64,000 nt of DNA from a virus, in the IMG/VR virus record IMGVR_UViG_3300009157_000003, positions 1-64,000 of that record. One strand, 5' to 3'. Below are positions 49,672-56,980 of the stretch, piece after piece. Under the pieces are notes generated by a model, which was not told where the DNA came from, ran no database searches, and saw only the letters and a program-made list of their open reading frames with translations. Numbering within the stretch: the stretch's first letter is position 1; each line of letters opens with the position of its first letter. Made by a program: the position numbers and the translations under genes.

Positions 49672-50259
49672 TTAGCCTTCGGCCATGCCGTCTTCGACCG
49701 CGAGCGCCGCCGTGAAGCGCGACGGCGAGCCCGAGGCCACCGACACCGACTGCCCGAGCTTCGGGTACGTCGCCGCGGATCCGGCCGCCAACACGTCCGC
49801 CACGGCGTCGGTCGCCGAGGGGATGACGTTGAGCCCGGCCGCCGTCGGCGCCGCCGTGGGGCCGCCCTGGATGAGCACCGTGGCATCGCCACGCCGCTGC
49901 ACGCAGATGATGTCACCGACCGCCGACACGCACCGCGCGACGCCCGCGACGTTGCCGCGTCCGGCCACCGAGACGTCGGTGGTGACGAGGTAGGTCGCGC
50001 GATCGCGCCAGTACATCACGGCGCCTTCCGACGGCAGGACGTCCATCACCGAGTCGTTCTTCACGAGCCGGTACTGCTTGGACTTCTTGCTGTCCCCCGG
50101 GTCCGCGACGGTGAGGAGGTTGCCCAACTGGCCGCCAATGTACGGGTCGGGCTGATTGAGCAAGCCTCCCCCGTAATTGCCGACCGATGGGCGCGCCTCG
50201 GTCTCCGGATCGCCGGACTGGAGATAGACCGCATTTTGCTGGTTTCGATTCATCGCCAT
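49672..50259 (-). CDS. structural protein next to the major capsid gene, 195 aa
   Basis: ATG 50259 has GGAGG upstream. Mixed alpha/beta with a beta-rich C-terminal half (AAYPKLGQSVSVASGSPSRF). Sits just after the capsid gene, where head decoration or completion proteins are usual. The N-terminus is Asn/Gln-rich (MAMNRNQQNAVYLQ). No specific family recognised. Confidence 0.55.
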   Translation of the reverse strand: MAMNRNQQNAVYLQSGDPETEARPSVGNYGGGLLNQPDPYIGGQLGNLLTVADPGDSKKSKQYRLVKNDSVMDVLPSEGAVMYWRDRATYLVTTDVSVAGRGNVAGVARCVSAVGDIICVQRRGDATVLIQGGPTAAPTAAGLNVIPSATDAVADVLAAGSAATYPKLGQSVSVASGSPSRFTAALAVEDGMAEG

Positions 50260-50280
50260 TGTGTGAAGTCTACCTCCTTC

Positions 50281-51408
50281 CTACTTCGTGAAGCCGTACA
50301 TCCCACGCGAGAGGCGCGGGCTGCGGCAGGTGAAGTTTCCGCCGAAGAGGATCTGGCCGGAAACCTGATTGTCGTCGCGGGCTCCCTTGAACCCGGTGAA
50401 GCCGAAGGCGAACTTCGCCGACTGCGCGATGAAGAGCCGGAGGTACGCATCGTCTCCGGACGGTCCGGGGTTGAGCCACCAGAACGTCTCGCTGTCGGCG
50501 TTGTAGTCGCCCAGGTCGGGGTCATCGACGCCGTCCTGCCCGGGGCAGTACTGCGAGACGACGATCGTCGCCTGATTGAACTTCATACCGGGCCAGTTGA
50601 TCTCCGGGTCGAGCACGTCGATCTTCTGTTGCGGGCTGAAGGTCTCCGCGATGAAGCCCATCTCCCGGTTGGTGGTCAGCCCGAGCTTCGGACGCTCGGC
50701 GCCGATCACGCAGGACATGAAGCTGTGCTCCAGGACGCGGAACGACGTGGTCGTGTTCGACACCGGCACGAGGCCCACGGGCGAGTTCAGCGCAGGCGCG
50801 ACGGACGCGCGAAGCTGACCGCCGTAGGTCGGGAAGGTGGCACCGGTCCACGTGGTGTTGGTCCCGTCGGTCAACGCCTCTTCGAGCCCGTTGATCTCCG
50901 CCGTGCGGTCGTTGCCGCCGACGTTCTGCCCGTGATGGAACAGGGCGATCTCCAGGATCGAGGAGAGGGTCAGCGCCGCGTTCCCCAGATCGACCTTGAG
51001 GGTCGAGAACATGGCGGTCGGTCCGGCCATCTCGACTTCGAGGTCTTCCAGGAATTCGGTGACGTTGACTTCGTAGTACCGCGGGGTGAAGAGCAGACCC
51101 GAGTACGTCTGCCGCTTCGTGACGTTGAACGTGGCGCCCTTCTTGTAGGCGCCGCCGCGCATCGGCTTGTAGAGGTAGTTCTCTTGGATGAGCGGACCGG
51201 TCCACTTCCGATTGAACCGTGCCTTCAGGTAGGCCATCAGCGGCCCCGCCTTGAAGAAGTTGTCCACCACCCCTGGCATGATCCGCTTGGTCGCGACGGT
51301 GTTGACTTCGTCGAGTTGGATCGCCATACCGGCGGCGAACGCCAACAACGAGAGAAGGCTCAACAGGCCGCCGATCGCAGAGAGATCGGGCAGGTCGATT
51401 GGCAACAC
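50281..51408 (-). CDS. major capsid protein
   Basis: From residue 28 (MAIQLDEVNTVATKRIMPGVV) it shows the usual start and the PxNFFKxGPxxAYLKARF and GNFTC motifs of HK97-fold capsid proteins from podovirus-like phages, with a compact alpha/beta body and a helix-turn near the C-terminus. The frame starts at GTG 51408 with GGAG upstream; ATG 51327 (residue 28) is an alternative. The 27 extra residues are hydrophobic (LSAIGGLLSLLSLLAFAAG). The scaffold gene lies just upstream. Confidence 0.75.
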   Translation of the reverse strand: MLPIDLPDLSAIGGLLSLLSLLAFAAGMAIQLDEVNTVATKRIMPGVVDNFFKAGPLMAYLKARFNRKWTGPLIQENYLYKPMRGGAYKKGATFNVTKRQTYSGLLFTPRYYEVNVTEFLEDLEVEMAGPTAMFSTLKVDLGNAALTLSSILEIALFHHGQNVGGNDRTAEINGLEEALTDGTNTTWTGATFPTYGGQLRASVAPALNSPVGLVPVSNTTTSFRVLEHSFMSCVIGAERPKLGLTTNREMGFIAETFSPQQKIDVLDPEINWPGMKFNQATIVVSQYCPGQDGVDDPDLGDYNADSETFWWLNPGPSGDDAYLRLFIAQSAKFAFGFTGFKGARDDNQVSGQILFGGNFTCRSPRLSRGMYGFTK

Positions 51409-51454
51409 GGAGGACTCCGAACGTACACCGGAGCCCGGGCGATCCGATCAGTAG

Positions 51455-52231
51455 CTACGCGGTTTTGCCCGCGACGAGTTGCGAGTACTCGTCAGCGGCC
51501 GCTTCGGCACTGAAGTCGCCGGGGTTCGGCTTCTGCGTGGTGTCGAGGGCATCCAGAGGGGAGCCCGGATCGCGTGCGACGCCCGGGAACCGAGGGTTGT
51601 GCCCCTGCGCCTGTCGTTCGACCATGCGCCGGGAGACTTCCTTCTCGATCCGTTCGTCGTCCGCTTTCTTGGCTTTCTCGGCGTACTTGTCCTTGAACCG
51701 CTCCTGGTAGACCCCCATCAGGCCGATGTCTTTGACCTGGGGATCTTTCATCAGGGCCACGGTGTCGAGGACCTCACCGAAATTCTGGAAGTGACTGAGT
51801 ACGAGGGTGTTCAACTGCCCGGCAAACGCCGCGTAGTTGCCCTCGCGCTCCGTCAGAATCTTATCAACGTCCTCGCGGCTGACCCCAGCCGGAGGGGTGT
51901 TCGTCGGATCGCCGACGGGCAGCGGATCGCCGGGCTTCCATCCGGCCTTTTTGGCAGCTTCCCCGATCGCCACGGTGTCCTTCACGTTCTTGTGCCAATC
52001 GGTGAGGGTGCCGTGCCACGCTTCGACTTCGGCCTTGCGGGTCTTGACCTCGTCCATCCCCCGCGAGTAATCCTGCTGTCGGAGCGCCGCGTCCCCGAGG
52101 GTGTCGAGCGCGTCACTGACCGCGTCGCCCGCCAGCACCTCGCGCGCCTTCGTTTGAAGGTCGGCGGGGAGCTTCCCCATGAACACGTCCAAAATGGCCT
52201 GACCCGCTTCGCGCTTGTTCGTCGCTGCCAT
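51455..52231 (-). CDS. scaffolding protein, 258 aa
   Basis: Acidic and almost all helical, with long Glu/Lys/Ala-rich stretches (KARAEVEAWHGTLTDWH, then KAKKADDERIEKEVSRRMVE). It sits immediately before the major capsid gene in transcription order, where phage scaffolds are placed. Typical of head-assembly scaffolds, which act inside the procapsid and then leave. Confidence 0.65.
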   Translation of the reverse strand: MAATNKREAGQAILDVFMGKLPADLQTKAREVLAGDAVSDALDTLGDAALRQQDYSRGMDEVKTRKAEVEAWHGTLTDWHKNVKDTVAIGEAAKKAGWKPGDPLPVGDPTNTPPAGVSREDVDKILTEREGNYAAFAGQLNTLVLSHFQNFGEVLDTVALMKDPQVKDIGLMGVYQERFKDKYAEKAKKADDERIEKEVSRRMVERQAQGHNPRFPGVARDPGSPLDALDTTQKPNPGDFSAEAAADEYSQLVAGKTA

Positions 52232-52234
52232 ACA

Positions 52235-52630
52235 CTAGATCCCCCCAGACGCCAGTGGCGACCCGGCTCGCGAGAAGCCCCCTCCCGGAAAGTTGGGGCC
52301 AGGGGACATCGGCGAGACGGGACCTGCACCTGCCTGCTGAACCTTTGCCAACGCGCTTTGCAGCGCGGCCTTCACGATGGCCCAATCCTGCGCCAGATTG
52401 GGCATCATCTGGGCGAAGCTATCGACCGCTTCGCTCATGGACTGCCCCGCGGAGAGGACGCCCGCGAGGACTTCCGGCGGGAACTGATCCGCCGTGACGG
52501 AGGCCGCCGACCCGCGACCGCCCATCAGGTCCCCGAGGGGGAGACCCGGATTCACGCCCTGTTCGAGCGCGGGCGAGGGCGGCGGGCCGTCGAGCGCCGT
52601 GCCGCCGGGGATGTCTGCGGGAGAGGCCAT
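52235..52630 (-). CDS. small Ala/Pro/Gly-rich protein, 131 aa
   Basis: Between scaffold and a set of tiny genes. It has a Pro-rich first third, a short helical middle (VTADQFPPEVLAGVLSAGQSMSEAVDSF) and a Pro/Ser/Gly tail. Probably a minor head protein; function not known. Start ATG 52630. Confidence 0.5.
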   Translation of the reverse strand: MASPADIPGGTALDGPPPSPALEQGVNPGLPLGDLMGGRGSAASVTADQFPPEVLAGVLSAGQSMSEAVDSFAQMMPNLAQDWAIVKAALQSALAKVQQAGAGPVSPMSPGPNFPGGGFSRAGSPLASGGI

Positions 52631-52640
52631 GAAATCCTGG

Positions 52641-52862
52641 TTACCGACGGCCCGACGGCCGCCGCGTGGTCATCAGCGAGGACTTCTTCGACGCCGCCCC
52701 GCCCCCGAGCGATCCGCCGAGGGATCCGCCCCCGCCGCCGCCGCCACCCATCATCGTCTTGCCCAGGCGCATCGGCGCGCCCAGTGCTTTCTTGACGCCG
52801 CCGTGCGCGCCGCCGATGGCTTTCGAGATGCCTTTGTGGAGCGCGCCGAGACCAAAGGGCAT
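52641..52862 (-). CDS. tiny basic Gly-rich protein, 73 aa
   Basis: Begins MPFGLGALHKGISKAIGGAH, then an eight-Gly run and a basic tail (TTRRPSGRR). An amphipathic helix at the start could bind DNA or membrane. GAGGA lies upstream of ATG. First of four such genes before the portal gene. Confidence 0.5.
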   Translation of the reverse strand: MPFGLGALHKGISKAIGGAHGGVKKALGAPMRLGKTMMGGGGGGGGSLGGSLGGGAASKKSSLMTTRRPSGRR

Positions 52863-52880
52863 AGGATCCTCGTCGTGGAC

Positions 52881-52897
52881 GCCGTCGGAGACTAGCG
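52881..52897. repeat. 17-bp element shared with 63160-63176
   Basis: The sequence is GCCGTCGGAGACTAGCG, identical in both places. Read on the - strand it starts inside the last codons and spans the TAG stop of the gene at 52892, then continues beyond the stop. It also spans the stop of the 63171 gene. Confidence 0.6.
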
Positions 52898-53083
52898 CTT
52901 GCCGCCGAACTTCTTCATCGGCATCTTCGACGCGGGGGAGTTCGTGATCCCCTTGGAGCCGCCGATGTTGCCGGTCTTCGAGCCTGGGGTACGGATGCCC
53001 TTGCGGTTGGACGAGAGGATCCCGGTGGGACCCGTCGGCTTGCTCATCTCCCCAACCTTACCGTAGCCAATTCCTGCTGGCAT
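52892..53083 (-). CDS. tiny Lys/Gly-rich protein, 63 aa
   Basis: ATG 53083 follows an AGAGGA. The chain is Gly, Lys, Ser, Pro and Thr with no predicted fold (KVGEMSKPTGPTGILSSNRKG). A TACGCT-like box lies upstream at 53103-53108. Its stop lies in the 17-bp element. Confidence 0.5.
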   Translation of the reverse strand: MPAGIGYGKVGEMSKPTGPTGILSSNRKGIRTPGSKTGNIGGSKGITNSPASKMPMKKFGGKR

Positions 53084-53116
53084 GATGATCCTCTTCGGCG
53101 CGCTAGCGTAGCACGG

Positions 53117-53326
53117 TTAGCGCTTCGACGTCGTGCGGCCGCCCGGACGGAGTCCCTTGGTGACGCCTTTGGTGGCGATCGCCTGCCGGTGCATCGCGGC
53201 CTTCTTCAGGCCCTCCTGCACGTGCGCGGCGCCGCGGTTCTGAATGTGCGCGTCCGGTCCGGTCGTGTAGTCGGTCGAGCGGACGTCGCCACGGAGTGAT
53301 CCAGCGGGAATGCGATCCTGACCCAT
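53117..53326 (-). CDS. tiny basic protein, 69 aa
   Basis: Helical in the middle (GAAHVQEGLKKAAMHRQAIATK) with an Arg/Lys-rich tail. Begins nine bases after the stop of the next upstream gene (TAG-CCG-ATG). Possible DNA-binding head protein. No family recognised. Confidence 0.5.
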   Translation of the reverse strand: MGQDRIPAGSLRGDVRSTDYTTGPDAHIQNRGAAHVQEGLKKAAMHRQAIATKGVTKGLRPGGRTTSKR

Positions 53327-53329
53327 CGG

Positions 53330-53620
53330 CTACCTCGATACGCGGCGATTGGCCGCGGAGACCATCGAGCGGCGGCGCGGGCCGCGGCGCGACGGGAGAT
53401 TGATGTCCTGACCGTGAGTCTTCGCGAGCGGGCGGCGATCGAACGCGGCCTGATCGGCTTGCGCGGGGGTGGATCGCGCGGGCGCGGTGGAGATGCCGGG
53501 GTTCTCGACACGCGCGCCTTTGCCGAAGAGGCGCTGATGGGACGCGCGTTCGCCCGCTTCCATGTGCGGGCCGCCCTTCAGCGGCGAGGTCGTGTTCGCG
53601 TCACGCTTCTCTTGCGGCAC
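53330..53620 (-). CDS. small Arg-rich protein, 96 aa
   Basis: GTG 53620 is six bases from a TACACT box, with no ribosome-binding site. The product is Arg/Ser/Pro-rich at the ends (RRGPRRRSMVSAANRRVSR) and polar throughout. First of four tiny basic genes after the portal. Probably a head-associated DNA-binding or internal protein. Confidence 0.55.
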   Translation of the reverse strand: MPQEKRDANTTSPLKGGPHMEAGERASHQRLFGKGARVENPGISTAPARSTPAQADQAAFDRRPLAKTHGQDINLPSRRGPRRRSMVSAANRRVSR

Positions 53621-53626
53621 GGCGGG

Positions 53627-53635
53627 AGTGTAGCA
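53627..53635 (-). promoter_or_regulatory. extended -10 element (TGCTACACT) before a leaderless-type start
   Basis: TGC-TACACT on the - strand ends six bases before GTG 53620, so the mRNA would be leaderless. No ribosome-binding site in the gap. Best match to the consensus. Confidence 0.6.
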
Positions 53636-53638
53636 CGA

Positions 53639-55813
53639 TTATTCGGACCCGGCGCCCGCGTCGTGGCGACTTTCGGTGACGGTGGTGCGGCCGTCGGACT
53701 TCTCTTCCATCTGCGGGGGCGCGCTGCCGGAGGCTTTGCGGCCCGCGGGGTTCTCGGTCATCCCGATCCCCAACTGGGACTGCGCCATCAGGCGTTCGGT
53801 GATCGTCGCCGGGATGCGGAATTCGAGGATCTGCCCGGTCGTCGGGTCCATGATGTACTTGCCGGTCAGCGCCGACATCGCCTGTTCGGCGCCCAGCATG
53901 TCGCCCCCGGCCTGCGCGGTCGCGGCGGCGGCCATCGCCGATTGGACTTCCTGCTGCGCGCGTTTCATATCGAGCGGCGGGAGCGGCATCGCGGGCGGCT
54001 GCCCGACGTTCGGGATCTCCAACGATTCGAGCAGCGACCAGAAGTCGTACATCCCGCCGCGCGCCAGTTGCAGACGGATGAGCTTCTGCTCGGTCGCGTT
54101 CATCGCCAGCACCGAGTTGGGCGCGATGGTGAAGACGATCGTCTTCGCGAACGCTTTGGCGCGTTGATCGCGGGGGAGATCGGCGTCGAACTCGGCTTGG
54201 TACGCCGGGTTGGGCTGGCCGGTCGCTTCGTCGTACGCCTTCATCCCAGGGATCAACTGATCCGGGTCGTAGTCGAAGTCATCGAGGAGCATCCCGGCGT
54301 CGCCGAGGATCGTGACCCGCTTGGCGTTGGTCTCGTACTGGAACCGGATGATCTTCATCTGCTCGGCGACGTCGCGGAGGAAGACTTCGATCTGACGGCC
54401 TTCCTGGCGGAGTTCGGGGGTCAGGGCTTCCCAGTACCGTTGGATCGTCTCGGCGCCGGGGAGTTGGCGGAGGGCCATCAGTTGCATCAGGTTCGGCGTC
54501 CCCGAGAGGTCGTCGAACTTGTTGAGCATGAAGTCCATGAACCCTTGCGCGAGCGAGAGGACCTGCGCGGGCGGCCCCTCGTGCAGCTTGAACCCTTCCT
54601 TCATGCCCGTTTGGTTGAGCTTGACTTTAGCGCCCGGGCGCCGCGCGTCGAACAGGCGCATGAAGGATTCACTGACGGAGCCGCGATCGAACGAGACGGC
54701 GGGGTTCAGCCACTTCTTGATGCCGAGGAGGATGTCGCGCGCGGAGTCGTTGATCGCATCCTGAATCGGCGCGAGGTCGTTGAGGATCGACAGGCCGAGG
54801 AATTGCCAGGGGACTTCCCACAGCTTCAGGCGCGAGACCGGAAACTGCCCGTGCCAATAGGTATTGGGGCCGTCGTAGAGGACGAACTCGGGGGTGGCGA
54901 GGATCATCCGCTTGTACGGGTAGAGATGCTCGCCGGGCTTGACGACGTACGACCAGTTGGCGCCGGGCGAGCCCATCGCGATCGGCTTGGTGGTCAGGTT
55001 CTTGGTGCGATCGTTCAGGAACGTGCGGTAGAGGATGATCTCGCCCGAGCGGATGCGCGACGCCGCGGCGGGTTGGTTCAGGCCCGCCAGGGTGTCGTTC
55101 GCCGGGCTGATCAACCGGGCAACGGTCTGCCGAAAGCGCCCCATCAGCGTGGAGATGAGCGAGTCGGTCGTCGGGCGGAAGACGTCGGCGAAGGTCGGGT
55201 ACAACCCGCGCAGGGCGTTGACGGTGTGGCCCTCGCGCAGGATCAACCCATCCCAGTCTTGAATCGACGTAGACATCGGCGCCGGGCGGATCGGCAGCGT
55301 GTCGCGGCAATCGCGCGGACTCAACCGAATATCCCCGCCGAGACCGAAGAACGGATCCCACTCGGTGACGCAGTCGCCGGTGCCGCCCGCGAGCGCGTAC
55401 TTCACGACGTTCCCCAGCGAGACGTCCATCATCGTGGTGATCCACGAGGCGACCGTGAGCTTGTTGAGGAGATCGGCGTGCGGGGTGAACGCGGGGTTCG
55501 TGGCCTTGTACGAGAACAGCGGCTTGAGATCGGTGAGCGCGGAGACGTGCGCCTGGACGACCTTCTTCGATTGGTTGATGATGAGGCCGGGGTTGAGGTA
55601 CGGGAGCGACGCTTCGGACGCGCGCTGTTCGCCGATGACGTACTTCTGCCCGACCTCGATGCGATCGTAGGACGGGTCGGCGCGGTTGATCCGATCGCCT
55701 TCCTGCACGGCTTCGCGGAGCCAGCCGAGGACGCGCGGATCCCCGCCGGACTTCAGCGCGTCGAGCGTCATCGGCGGGAGCGCTTCGATCCCGCTCGGAC
55801 TGAAGTCGGCCAC
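53639..55813 (-). CDS. portal protein, 724 aa
   Basis: Start GTG 55813 with AGGAGAG upstream; the frame extends further but that part is not translated. Long alpha/beta N-terminal domain, then helix-rich middle with LTPELRQEGRQIEVFLRDVAEQ as the probable tunnel and clip region, and a helical C-terminus. The size and place between terminase and scaffold fit podovirus portals. Forms the dodecameric ring at the head vertex. Confidence 0.75.
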   Translation of the reverse strand: MADFSPSGIEALPPMTLDALKSGGDPRVLGWLREAVQEGDRINRADPSYDRIEVGQKYVIGEQRASEASLPYLNPGLIINQSKKVVQAHVSALTDLKPLFSYKATNPAFTPHADLLNKLTVASWITTMMDVSLGNVVKYALAGGTGDCVTEWDPFFGLGGDIRLSPRDCRDTLPIRPAPMSTSIQDWDGLILREGHTVNALRGLYPTFADVFRPTTDSLISTLMGRFRQTVARLISPANDTLAGLNQPAAASRIRSGEIILYRTFLNDRTKNLTTKPIAMGSPGANWSYVVKPGEHLYPYKRMILATPEFVLYDGPNTYWHGQFPVSRLKLWEVPWQFLGLSILNDLAPIQDAINDSARDILLGIKKWLNPAVSFDRGSVSESFMRLFDARRPGAKVKLNQTGMKEGFKLHEGPPAQVLSLAQGFMDFMLNKFDDLSGTPNLMQLMALRQLPGAETIQRYWEALTPELRQEGRQIEVFLRDVAEQMKIIRFQYETNAKRVTILGDAGMLLDDFDYDPDQLIPGMKAYDEATGQPNPAYQAEFDADLPRDQRAKAFAKTIVFTIAPNSVLAMNATEQKLIRLQLARGGMYDFWSLLESLEIPNVGQPPAMPLPPLDMKRAQQEVQSAMAAAATAQAGGDMLGAEQAMSALTGKYIMDPTTGQILEFRIPATITERLMAQSQLGIGMTENPAGRKASGSAPPQMEEKSDGRTTVTESRHDAGAGSE

Positions 55814-55814
55814 G

Positions 55815-56327
55815 CTACTCTCCTGACAGCAGGGGGCTCGCGGTGTCCTCGGTGACGCCCGGGCCGAGCGCGCCGTCGCTGTGATCGACGGCCTTGAAGG
55901 CGCCGCGGCGGCCGAACTTCCGCTTCGTCTCGGCGGAGAGCGCGACCGGAGTGTCGCCGACGGCCGCGCGCGGATCGCCGAAGACATTGACGTCGCCGTT
56001 CGAGTGATCCTGCGACCACATGCGGAAGGACAGCGCTTCGCCCTCGCCGTTCTTCGCGGCTTGCGCGGTCTCGCGTTCAATCTGCCGCATCTGCTGGATC
56101 GACGTGACCTCGACCTCGCGATAGGAGCCGTCGGGCTGTTTGATGTGCACCGGGAAGGGGCGGACCTGGAGATCGATCGCGCCGACGGCCGGGCACCAGT
56201 CCATCTTCGTCGGCACGTGCCCGTTTAGGCAGAGCGGCGGATTCTCAGAGGCCCGCTGCGCCACCGGGCGGTAGATGTCCCGCAGGACGACGGCGCAGAC
56301 GGGGCAGACGTAGTCGTGGAGCGGCAC
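55815..56327 (-). CDS. zinc-ribbon protein next to the portal gene, 170 aa
   Basis: Cys8, Cys11, Cys33 and Cys45 (VCPVC ... CLNGH ... DWC) make an FmdB-like zinc ribbon. A helical middle and a charged C-terminal half follow. Starts at GTG 56327. Such proteins are found beside portal and terminase in many phages, perhaps as small head or packaging factors. The role is not proven. Confidence 0.55.
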   Translation of the reverse strand: MPLHDYVCPVCAVVLRDIYRPVAQRASENPPLCLNGHVPTKMDWCPAVGAIDLQVRPFPVHIKQPDGSYREVEVTSIQQMRQIERETAQAAKNGEGEALSFRMWSQDHSNGDVNVFGDPRAAVGDTPVALSAETKRKFGRRGAFKAVDHSDGALGPGVTEDTASPLLSGE

Positions 56328-56333
56328 CGGATC

Positions 56334-56957
56334 CTACGACTTCGCCGGAGGCTTCGGAGGCTGCGCCGGACGCGGACCGGCCGGAGGCTGCGGCGCCGAC
56401 GGGCGGGGCGCCGTGTGCGATCCGGTCGGCGTCGGCAAGACCGACTGCACGTGCGTGATCGGATCGTCGGCCGGGTTCGGCGTGCGATCCGGACGCGCGA
56501 GCGGCGACGGCGGCGGGATCGGCGGCGCGGGCGGCTTGACCGGCGGCGCGGGCGGCTCCACGGCCGGACCCCCACCGGAGGTGTAGAAAAAGTCGCGCGT
56601 GATCACCGCGACGATCTCCTCGACGAGCGCGGCGACGGGCTTGCCCTGGCGCGCGGCGCGGTTCACCAACTCCGCCATCTGGCCCTCGGAGAGCCGGATC
56701 CGCACGCCTTCGAAGGTGATCCCGGCGAGCCCTTCGAGGCGCTTCGCGAGATCCACGCCATCGACGATCGGCGGGCCGCCCACGCGCTGCTCGATGGCGT
56801 CGAGCGCGGACGGTGGGATCACGATCGCTTTCTTGCCGGGTTCGAGCGATCGGAACCGGCGCAACTGATCGGTGATCACGCTGTTGATATCCCGCCCCTG
56901 CGCGTGCGCGTAGGTCAGGTACACATCGCAGACGGCGTCGTCGAGGGTGAGGCGCAT
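56334..56957 (-). CDS. protein with N-terminal domain and Pro-rich tail, 207 aa
   Basis: ATG 56957 is eight bases after TATCCT, with no ribosome-binding site; a GTG at 56975 is an alternative. The N-terminus (MRLTLDDAVCDVYLTYAHAQG) resembles a short DNA-binding or capsid-associated fold. The last 70 residues are mostly Pro, Ala, Arg and Lys. Function unknown. Confidence 0.55.
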   Translation of the reverse strand: MRLTLDDAVCDVYLTYAHAQGRDINSVITDQLRRFRSLEPGKKAIVIPPSALDAIEQRVGGPPIVDGVDLAKRLEGLAGITFEGVRIRLSEGQMAELVNRAARQGKPVAALVEEIVAVITRDFFYTSGGGPAVEPPAPPVKPPAPPIPPPSPLARPDRTPNPADDPITHVQSVLPTPTGSHTAPRPSAPQPPAGPRPAQPPKPPAKS

Positions 56958-56965
56958 GGCGACAG

Positions 56966-56974
56966 AGGATAGCA
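56966..56974 (-). promoter_or_regulatory. extended -10 element (TGCTATCCT) before a leaderless-type start
   Basis: TGC-TATCCT ends eight bases before ATG 56957. Deviates at one position (C for A) from TANACT. Confidence 0.5.
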
Positions 56975-56980
56975 CGCCCC

